Under the pieces are notes generated by a model. The model was not told the origin of the DNA. It did not search any database and saw only the letters and a list, made by a program, of their open reading frames with translations. Positions 6,709 through 11,027 of a stretch of DNA of 11,027 nucleotides are shown here, piece after piece. Position numbers and translations under genes: made by a program. Source of the DNA: Streptosporangiaceae bacterium (GTDB lineage Bacteria; Actinomycetota; Actinomycetes; Streptosporangiales; Streptosporangiaceae); the NCBI GenBank assembly GCA_030041195.1, contig JASHOI010000701.1, positions 1 through 11,027 on the forward strand, written 5' to 3'. Every line of letters starts with the position of its first letter. The first letter of the stretch is position 1.

Positions 6709-7745
6709 TCTGGCTGACCTGGCGGCAGTTCCGCGTCCAGGCTCTGACCGCTGCCGCGGCGCTGGCCGCGTTCGCGATCCTGCTGGCGGCCACCGGGCCG
6801 CACCTGGCCAGCCTGTACGCCACCAGCAAGATCATCGGCTGCCACGGCTTCGGCTGCGAACCGGCCGCCAACACGTTCCTCGACCGGCTGGCCGGCCCCT
6901 ACCCGGTCGTGTACGCGCTCGGCATCGGGCTCATCCTCATCGCGCCCGCGCTCATCGGCATCTTCTGGGGCGCCCCGCTGATCGCCCGCGAATTCGAGAC
7001 CCGGACCTTCAACCTTGCCTGGACCCAGGGCGTCACGCGCACCCAGTGGCTCGCGGTGAAGCTCACGCTGACCGGCCTGGCCGCCATGGCGGTCACCGAG
7101 GCCCTCAGCCTCAGCTACACCTGGTGGGCCAATCCGATCAGCAAAGCCATCGGCCTCGGCTTTCCCGGCGGCGGCAAACTGTTCAGCCAGGGTCAGTTCA
7201 GCTCAGTGATCTTCGCCAGCCACGGCATCACCCCGCTCGGCTACGCGGCCTTCGCCTTCACGCTCGCGACCGCGGCCGGCACCCTCACCCGCCGCGCCCT
7301 GCCCGCCATGGCGATCACCCTCGCCATCTTCGCCGCCGCGCAGCTCGCCATGCCGCTGTGGGTCCGCCCGCACCTCGTCCCGCCCAGCCACACCACCGCC
7401 TCGATCTACGACGCGGACCTGGCCTACGGCAGCCTCACCGCCGACTTCGTCCCGGGCCATCCCAGCGCCTGGATCCTGTCCAGCCAAGCCCTCGACCGGG
7501 CGGGCCAGCCGGTCAGCGCAGTTCCCGCCGCCTGCGCCAGCCCCACCATCACCGGCCGAAAAGGCGGAACCTCAGCAATCACCCCAGCACAGTGCATGCA
7601 AAGCCGCGGTTACCGGGAAGCCATCAGCTACGTGCCCACCAGCCGATACTGGCTCCTCCAGGCGATCGAAACCGCGATCTTCCTGGCCCTCGCGCTCGCC
7701 TTGGCCTGGGTCTGCTTCTGGCGGCTCGGCCGCCGGCGGCGGTGA
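6705..7745 (+). CDS. ABC transporter membrane subunit
   Basis: A 346-residue membrane protein with about six hydrophobic segments: about 15-32 (AAAALAAFAILLAATG), 66-88, 120-135, 175-195, 198-218 and a last one near 320-338 followed by a basic RLGRRRR tail. A long extracytoplasmic region (about 220-310) lies before the last segment and contains two Cys. The cytosolic loop FETRTFNLAWTQGVTRTQWLAVK is the common coupling-type stretch of actinobacterial ABC-2-like permeases. Its ATG overlaps the ATPase stop (ATGA), with GGAGG about 8 bases ahead, so both subunits should be made in step. Only one membrane gene is present, so a homodimer is expected. Exact membrane boundaries are estimated by eye. 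Confidence 0.88.
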   Translation: MIWLTWRQFRVQALTAAAALAAFAILLAATGPHLASLYATSKIIGCHGFGCEPAANTFLDRLAGPYPVVYALGIGLILIAPALIGIFWGAPLIAREFETRTFNLAWTQGVTRTQWLAVKLTLTGLAAMAVTEALSLSYTWWANPISKAIGLGFPGGGKLFSQGQFSSVIFASHGITPLGYAAFAFTLATAAGTLTRRALPAMAITLAIFAAAQLAMPLWVRPHLVPPSHTTASIYDADLAYGSLTADFVPGHPSAWILSSQALDRAGQPVSAVPAACASPTITGRKGGTSAITPAQCMQSRGYREAISYVPTSRYWLLQAIETAIFLALALALAWVCFWRLGRRRR

Positions 7746-7764
7746 CGTGAGCCCGGTTCATCGG

Positions 7765-7792
7765 CGGTCGGGCGGGAAGTCCCGTCTGACCG
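7765..7792 (+). terminator. Hairpin terminator of the GntR-ABC operon
   Basis: Arms 7765-7776 and 7781-7792 form a 12-bp stem with two G-U pairs and an AAGT loop, 19 bases after the permease stop. The two wobble pairs become C-A mismatches on the other strand, so the structure favours the plus-strand transcript. No T tract follows. The rest of the gap to 7891 shows nothing else. Confidence 0.6.
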
Positions 7793-7891
7793 GAGGGCAA
7801 GAGCGCCGGCCACCACGAGCGAACTCGAGGACCTCCGGCAGCACCGAAGACACACTCAGCCGGGTGGAGACCGAGCCGGCGCGGACGCCGG

Positions 7892-9088
7892 TCAGCTGAC
7901 GGCTGCGGCCTTGGCCCCGGGGTTCCAGACCGGCTCGCCGCGGTAACCGCGAGCGATCATGGTCACGAACTGGTACACCGCGTCCTCGTCGGGCGACAGC
8001 GGTCCCGGCAGCGCGTGGGCTGAGCTGAGCCCGCGCTGCACGGACTCGCAGGCGCCCCAGTCCTGCCGGTTGGTGATGTCCCAGAACTCGACCGCGTATC
8101 CCGGGTCGAAGTCCGGGTTCTCCAGTGACTCGGGAGCAAAGGCCCAGGTGCACTCGATCATGGTGCGGTCCACGGCGAGCGGCACCAGCCGGTGCGTCAT
8201 CACGTAGTCGGGATGCAGGCTCAGCAGCACGTTCGGGAAGACGTTCACGTAGATCACGGTGCGCAGGCCCTTGGCGTCCAGACCGCGCAGCGGCACCCCG
8301 AGGCTGGTGCCGTCCAGGGACATGGTGTCCATGCCGTCCCGCAGGTCCATCCAGCCGCCGACCCACGCGCCCTGCGCGGGATAGTTCTCGCCGCTCCTCG
8401 GCGGGCTGACCCGGCACAGCTCGGGATGGATCATCGGGCAGTGGTAGCACTCGTGATAGTTCTCGGTGAGGATCTTCCAGTTGGCCGTGGCATCGTATTC
8501 GTGCCGTCCGGCTATCACCAGCCGCTCGGGCTCATAGGGTGCGATCAGGTCATCGAGTACCCGGAGCGAGTCCTCGAGCGGCGGCGCCTCGCCGGAGCCG
8601 TCCACGAAGATCAGTCCGTGCCAGTCGGCAACGGGCAGCTCGACAAGGCCCCAGGCGGACCTGTCGAGGCTGTCGCGGCCCTTGAACCCCTGCGCGAAAC
8701 GCAGCCCGCCGGACAGCGAGTAGGTCCACGAGTGATACGGGCAGATGATCGAGTTGTTCTGCGCGCTGACGCCGCAGGGCAGCAGTTCGTGACCGCGATG
8801 ACGGCAGGTGTTGGCGAAGGCGCGCAGCGTCCCGTCTTCGTCGCGGGTCAGCAGCACGCTGCCGGCGCCGACGGACTCCGCCCGCTGATCACCGGGCTGG
8901 GCCAGCTGCGAGCTGAACCCGACGCAGGTCCAGCCGGAGTCGAAGAAGTACTTCTGCTCCCAGGCGAACACCGCCGGATCCACGTATGCGGCTCGGGGCA
9001 GCATCACGGATTTGCCGAAGGCCTGCAGCGACCGCGCGAGGGCGGTCTGGTCGATGGGGGCGGCGGGGTAACCTGTTTGACTGACCAT
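7892..9088 (-). CDS. Rieske non-haem iron oxygenase, alpha subunit (quaternary-amine oxygenase-like)
   Basis: A 398-residue protein. The Rieske [2Fe-2S] site is C95-x-H97 and C116-x2-H119 (CRHRGHE and CPYHSW). The mononuclear iron site is in NWKILTENYHECYHCPMIHPEL, with H216 and H221 and a third ligand probably D343 in QDWGACESVQ (D337 is the alternative). E213, three residues before H216, replaces the Asp usually bridging the two metal centres in ring-hydroxylating dioxygenases. The same Glu and spacing occur in carnitine monooxygenase CntA, and the NYxECYHC pattern is typical of betaine/quaternary-amine oxygenases. A reductase is needed, and none is in the window. The ATG lies inside an operator and 7 bases after a -10, so the mRNA is probably leaderless. 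A role in oxidising an N-methylated amine is inferred; other substrates are possible. Confidence 0.9.
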   Translation of the reverse strand: MVSQTGYPAAPIDQTALARSLQAFGKSVMLPRAAYVDPAVFAWEQKYFFDSGWTCVGFSSQLAQPGDQRAESVGAGSVLLTRDEDGTLRAFANTCRHRGHELLPCGVSAQNNSIICPYHSWTYSLSGGLRFAQGFKGRDSLDRSAWGLVELPVADWHGLIFVDGSGEAPPLEDSLRVLDDLIAPYEPERLVIAGRHEYDATANWKILTENYHECYHCPMIHPELCRVSPPRSGENYPAQGAWVGGWMDLRDGMDTMSLDGTSLGVPLRGLDAKGLRTVIYVNVFPNVLLSLHPDYVMTHRLVPLAVDRTMIECTWAFAPESLENPDFDPGYAVEFWDITNRQDWGACESVQRGLSSAHALPGPLSPDEDAVYQFVTMIARGYRGEPVWNPGAKAAAVS

Positions 9089-9096
9089 ACAGTCAA
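9077..9096. promoter_or_regulatory. Inverted-repeat operator over the Rieske gene start, same motif as at 3461-3480
   Basis: Arms TTGACTG (9077-9083) and CAGTCAA (9090-9096) are perfectly complementary around six bases. The core GACTG-N6-CAGTC is identical in half-sites and spacing to the site between the FAD oxidase and acyl-CoA dehydrogenase genes. It covers the predicted start point and the ATG, an arrangement expected for tight repression. Confidence 0.7.
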
Positions 9097-9125
9097 GGGT
9101 AAGCGTGGGCCCGGGGCGCTGTCCA
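9096..9125 (-). promoter_or_regulatory. Predicted promoter giving a leaderless Rieske mRNA
   Basis: In the minus direction TGGACA (9125-9120, 5 of 6 to TTGACA), an 18-base spacer, and TACCCT (9101-9096, TANNNT), then 7 bases to the ATG at 9088. That distance places transcription start at or next to the A of the ATG, and no ribosome-binding sequence precedes it. Leaderless starts of this kind are common in actinomycetes. Confidence 0.55.
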
Positions 9126-9130
9126 GCGCG

Positions 9131-9255
9131 CGCCGCGTTCAGCGCGAGCGGCGGCCCGTTCAGCGCGGGCGCCGGCCCGTTTGGCGCGGGAGGCGGCCCG
9201 TTTGGCGCGGGAGGCGGCCCCGTTTGGCGCGGGAGGCGGCCCGTTCAGCGCGGGG
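9131..9255. repeat. 21-bp GC-rich tandem repeat array, about six copies
   Basis: Units begin with CGGCCCGTT at 9152, 9173, 9194, 9215 and 9237, with a degenerate first unit at about 9131. Two near-identical central units contain CCCGTTTGGCGCGGGAGG. Outer units have TTCAGCG in place of TTTGGCG, and one unit has an extra C. The array fills the space between the Rieske promoter (-35 ends at 9125) and the MarR 3' end, whose last codons lie in the final unit. It may be replication-slippage expansion, a binding array for a regulator, or a transcript-level structure. Confidence 0.85.
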
Positions 9256-9802
9256 CTGGGCCGGTTCCGGCGCTGACCTGCGCGGCCACGTCGGCGAGCA
9301 GCCGGTCAAGCAGCGCCGCAAGCTCGATGCGGTCGGCCGCGGAGAGACCGCGCACGAGTTCTGCCTCGCGCCCGAGCACCTGGTCGACGGTCCGCTCCAC
9401 GAGCGCGTGCCCGGCCCTGGTCAGGGTCACGTGCACCGCCCGGGTGCCGTCACCCGCGGCGGCCCTCCGCACGAGACCCTCGCGCTCGGCCCTGGCCACG
9501 CGCTGCGACACCGCGCCTGCGGTCACCAGGGCCCGCTGCGCGATCTCGCGCGTGGTCAGCCGGTAGGGCGGCCCGGCCCGGCGCAGCACGCTGAGCAGAT
9601 CCAGCGTGGCGGCGTCGACCCCGCAGTCGTGCAGCACCCGGCGGCGGTCGTCGGCCAGCAGCTTCGCCAGCCGCCAGATCGGGGTGACGATCTCGATCGA
9701 CCGCACCGGCACGCCGGGGCGCTCGCGCCGCCACGCCGCGGCGATATCCGCCGCCGAAACCGCGGAGCCGGAGCCGGACCGGTAGCCGTCGCCCTCGGCC
9801 AC
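9245..9802 (-). CDS. MarR-family transcriptional regulator
   Basis: A 185-residue protein. After a non-conserved head of about 35 residues comes the MarR fold: dimerisation helix PIWRLAKLLADDRR (41-54), the DLLSVLRRAGPPYRLTTREIAQ segment leading into the helix-turn-helix (about 83-110, with VTAGAVSQRVARAEREGL as recognition region), and the wing GDGTRAVHVTLTRAG (118-131). The C-terminal helices (about 145-175) complete the dimer interface. The usual acidic D-R pair of the wing is GDGTR here, a mild departure. GTG at 9802 has GGAGGGAGG 8-10 bases ahead. It is divergent from the SDR gene, with a dyad operator between, so it probably represses itself and the SDR and responds to a small ligand. 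Its last codons run into the tandem-repeat array. Confidence 0.9.
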   Translation of the reverse strand: MAEGDGYRSGSGSAVSAADIAAAWRRERPGVPVRSIEIVTPIWRLAKLLADDRRRVLHDCGVDAATLDLLSVLRRAGPPYRLTTREIAQRALVTAGAVSQRVARAEREGLVRRAAAGDGTRAVHVTLTRAGHALVERTVDQVLGREAELVRGLSAADRIELAALLDRLLADVAAQVSAGTGPAPR

Positions 9803-9824
9803 GTCGGGCCACCTCCCTCCGCTA

Positions 9825-9850
9825 GGCTACGTTTAGGTCTAAACATAGCC
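9825..9850. promoter_or_regulatory. 26-bp dyad operator between MarR and SDR genes
   Basis: GTTTAG-GT-CTAAAC (9831-9844) is a perfect inner palindrome, extended by GGCTA (9825-9829) and TAGCC (9846-9850). The whole has 12-base half-arms with one mismatch (C9830/A9845). It is the only AT-rich dyad in the gap. TANNNT hexamers of both directions (TAGGCT 9823-9828 and TACGTT 9828-9833 on plus; TAGCCT 9829-9824 on minus) lie inside or at its edge, so binding would block both promoters. No convincing -35 boxes were seen. Confidence 0.75.
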
Positions 9851-9871
9851 GGTCCGGGAGGAGAGTTTCTG

Positions 9872-10624
9872 TTGGCTCGGAACGTACTGGTCACCGGGGC
9901 CAGCAACGGCATCGGGCGGGCCATCGCGGTCCGCTTTGTGGCCGGCGGCGACGCGGTCGTCATCACCGGCCGTAACCCCGAGCGGCTGTGGCGGGCCGCC
10001 GACGAGATCGGCGCCCGCGCCGTGGTCTGCGACGCTGCCGACCCGGAGCAGGTCGCCGAACTCCGCGCCGCGCTCGGCGACACGCTCGACGTGCTGGTCA
10101 ACAACGCCGGCGGCAACACCGACTTCGAGCAGGACGGCGCGGCCGACGGCGGCGACGAAGACGACGGCAGCCTGGCCGGCCTGGAGCGGCTGGCCGCGAG
10201 CTGGCGCGCGAACCTCGAGGCGAACCTGATCAGCGCGGTGCTCACCACGCACGCGGTCGCCGACCGGCTGGCCTCCGGCGGATCGGTGATCAACATCGGG
10301 ACGATCGGCGCCGAGCGGGGCGGCGGGTCGTACGGCGCGGCCAAGGCGGCCCTCGGGTCCTGGAACGCCTACCTGTCCGCAGAGATCGGCCCGCGCGGCG
10401 TCACCGCCAACGTCATCTCGCCCGGATACGTCGCCGGCACCAACTTCTTCCGTGACCGGCTCACCAGCCAGCGCCGGGAGACCCTGATCGCGGCGACCCA
10501 CGACAAGCGGCCGGGCAGCCCGGACGACATCGCCGAGACCGCGTACTTCCTTGCCTCGCCGGGCGCCAGGCACATCACCGGCCAGACCATCCATGTCAAC
10601 GGCGGCGCCTTCACCACCCGGTGA
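9872..10624 (+). CDS. Short-chain dehydrogenase/reductase (SDR) family oxidoreductase
   Basis: A 250-residue classical-type SDR. Cofactor motif TGASNGIG (8-15), NNAG (77-80), structural N118 in EANLISAV, catalytic Y154-x3-K158 in SYGAAK, then ISPGYV (182-187) and the C-terminal GQTIHVNGG strand. R34 after the second strand (ITGRNPERL) suggests NADP(H). Two oddities: the position of the catalytic Ser is T144 (NIGTIGAE) in a shortened loop, and an acidic loop (D84-D98, eight Asp/Glu) is inserted after NNAG. The start is TTG at 9872, with GGGAGGAG 8-15 bases ahead and the first strand (RNVLVTGA) beginning two residues in; no ATG or GTG is suitably placed. It is divergent from and probably regulated by the MarR gene. 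The substrate is unknown. Confidence 0.9.
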   Translation: MARNVLVTGASNGIGRAIAVRFVAGGDAVVITGRNPERLWRAADEIGARAVVCDAADPEQVAELRAALGDTLDVLVNNAGGNTDFEQDGAADGGDEDDGSLAGLERLAASWRANLEANLISAVLTTHAVADRLASGGSVINIGTIGAERGGGSYGAAKAALGSWNAYLSAEIGPRGVTANVISPGYVAGTNFFRDRLTSQRRETLIAATHDKRPGSPDDIAETAYFLASPGARHITGQTIHVNGGAFTTR

Positions 10625-10639
10625 GGTCGCGGCCGGGAT

Positions 10640-10803
10640 CAGCACGCAGGTTTGATCTTCGTGAGCGGGCCTTTTCCATGATCGTAGTAATAGGACGTAG
10701 CCCGGGAGGCGCCCGTTTTGCGGGAAGCGGTTGATGTGGGGACGTCCTCCTGGTGCGGTAGTGCGGGCTTGGTGTCCCAAACGCAGCCAGAGAGGACGTC
10801 CTG
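10640..10803 (+). ncRNA. Candidate bridge RNA region of the IS110 element
   Basis: IS110-group elements such as IS621 encode a structured guide (bridge) RNA in the non-coding sequence just ahead of the transposase. The equivalent stretch here has the right position and about the right length. It contains a small hairpin (CCCG/CGGG arms at 10712-10715 and 10721-10724) and a long bulged hairpin (10740-10801) with a further inner stem. The outer limits, promoter and guide loops are not defined, and the assignment rests on family knowledge and structure by eye. Confidence 0.4.
10740..10801 (+). promoter_or_regulatory. Long bulged hairpin that covers the transposase ribosome-binding site
   Basis: Arms GGACGTCCTC (10740-10749) and GAGGACGTCC (10792-10801) pair perfectly. 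The stem continues as CTGG/CCAG and TGCG/CGCA with two single-base bulges (A10791, G10786), 18 bp in all. Inside, TTGG (10769-10772) and CCAA (10777-10780) form a four-base-loop stem. The ribosome site GAGAGGA (10790-10796) is inside the right arm, so folding would hide it. Confidence 0.6.
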
Positions 10804-11027
10804 ATGGGTAAGGGTAGCGGTGTTACGCGGGGGGACCGGAGGCGGAACGCGCGGTTGGAGCGGCTGCGGGAGTTGGTGCCGCGTGATGGTGTGGTGGCCG
10901 GGATCGATCTGGGGGAGGACAAGCAAGCGCTGGCGGTTGTGGATCATGACGGGCGGGTGATCTGGCGTAAGACGGCGCGGGTGAAGGCGTACCGGCTGGG
11001 CGGGGTGCTGGATGATGCGCTGGCGGC
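10804..11027 (+). CDS. IS110-family transposase (DEDD/RuvC-like), N-terminal part, cut by window edge
   Basis: An open frame of 74 codons from ATG 10804 continues past the window. After a basic leader (RGDRRRNARLERLRELV) comes VAGIDLGEDKQALAVVDHDGRV, the first RuvC-like strand of IS110 DEDD recombinases with the first catalytic Asp at D35. The following WRKTARVKAYRLGGVLDDAL fits the next helix. The C-terminal Tnp20 half with its catalytic Ser is not in the window, so intactness cannot be judged. GAGAGGA lies 7 bases ahead of the ATG but within a strong hairpin. Members cut and join DNA through the DEDD and Ser residues, guided by a bridge RNA in studied cases. Confidence 0.82.
   Translation, partial: MGKGSGVTRGDRRRNARLERLRELVPRDGVVAGIDLGEDKQALAVVDHDGRVIWRKTARVKAYRLGGVLDDALA

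Larger units (their letters stand above)
10625..11027 (+). mobile_element. IS110-family insertion sequence, left part (left end not resolved, right end beyond window)
   Basis: The transposase start at 10804 defines the element. The 179 bases between the SDR stop and that ATG hold a mixture of flank and left-end non-coding sequence. IS110 elements lack terminal inverted repeats and usually leave no target duplication, so the exact boundary cannot be read here; somewhere in 10625-10680 is likely. Codon choice changes inside the element: G-ending codons such as CGG, GTG, GCG and T-ending GGT, CGT, GAT are more frequent than in neighbouring genes, consistent with separate origin. Confidence 0.65.

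Noticed and set aside
9131..9255. CRISPR array
   Set aside because: The units are contiguous 21-mers with no unique spacers, and no cas genes are present.
9105..9566. A plus-strand frame giving a GPFGAGG-like repeat protein
   Set aside because: The 21-bp unit is a multiple of three, so every frame through it yields a seven-residue repeat; the rest is antisense to MarR and there is no ribosome site.
8192..10624. A stop-free plus-strand frame of 810 codons ending in the SDR
   Set aside because: Its first two thirds run antisense to the Rieske and MarR genes and through the 21-bp repeats; only the part from TTG 9872 has family motifs. GC-rich DNA leaves such frames open by chance.
10961..11027. 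Frameshift or truncation of the transposase
   Set aside because: The frame stays open to the last base; the element is simply cut by the window edge.

Overview
The window is GC-rich throughout. Its genes use mostly G/C third positions, GTG and TTG starts are common, and -10 elements are of the TANNNT type. This, plus YtrA-type GntR/ABC cassettes, a secreted G1 peptidase and an IS110-like element, points to a chromosomal segment of a soil-type actinomycete, possibly of the Streptosporangiales/Streptomyces sphere. The genus cannot be fixed from the sequence.

Layout, left to right. (1) 1-696 is the 3' end of an ADP-forming acyl-CoA synthetase ATP-grasp region, convergent across a perfect 14-bp hairpin terminator with (2) a secreted glutamic (G1) peptidase, 774-1637 minus. 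(3) 1856-3438 minus is a two-gene unit: a sarcosine-oxidase-like FAD amine oxidoreductase followed by a small cupin. It is divergent from (4) an acyl-CoA dehydrogenase, 3520-4695 plus, with a palindromic operator between them. (5) A thioredoxin-type glutathione peroxidase lies at 4745-5233 minus. (6) A translationally coupled cassette follows at 5405-7745: a YtrA-type GntR repressor, an ABC ATPase and an ABC membrane subunit, with a double operator in front and a hairpin terminator behind. (7) A Rieske non-haem iron oxygenase of the quaternary-amine (CntA/GbcA-like) type lies at 7892-9088 minus, apparently leaderless. (8) A 21-bp tandem-repeat array (about 9131-9255) separates its promoter from (9) a MarR regulator (9245-9802 minus), which is divergent from an SDR oxidoreductase (9872-10624 plus) across a 26-bp dyad. 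(10) The right edge carries the left part of an IS110-family element: a structured non-coding leader and the first 74 codons of a DEDD transposase.

How it may work together. The Rieske gene and the FAD-oxidase/acyl-CoA-dehydrogenase divergon are about 5.6 kb apart. Each carries the same inverted repeat, GACTG-N6-CAGTC, placed over its promoter. This suggests one repressor not encoded here (TetR-like by operator shape) controlling a dispersed catabolic regulon. A Rieske N-demethylase/hydroxylase plus an FAD-dependent amine oxidase, a cupin and an acyl-CoA dehydrogenase would fit breakdown of an N-methylated or quaternary amine, but the substrate is unknown. The ABC cassette and the MarR/SDR pair each have their own operators and look like independent modules.
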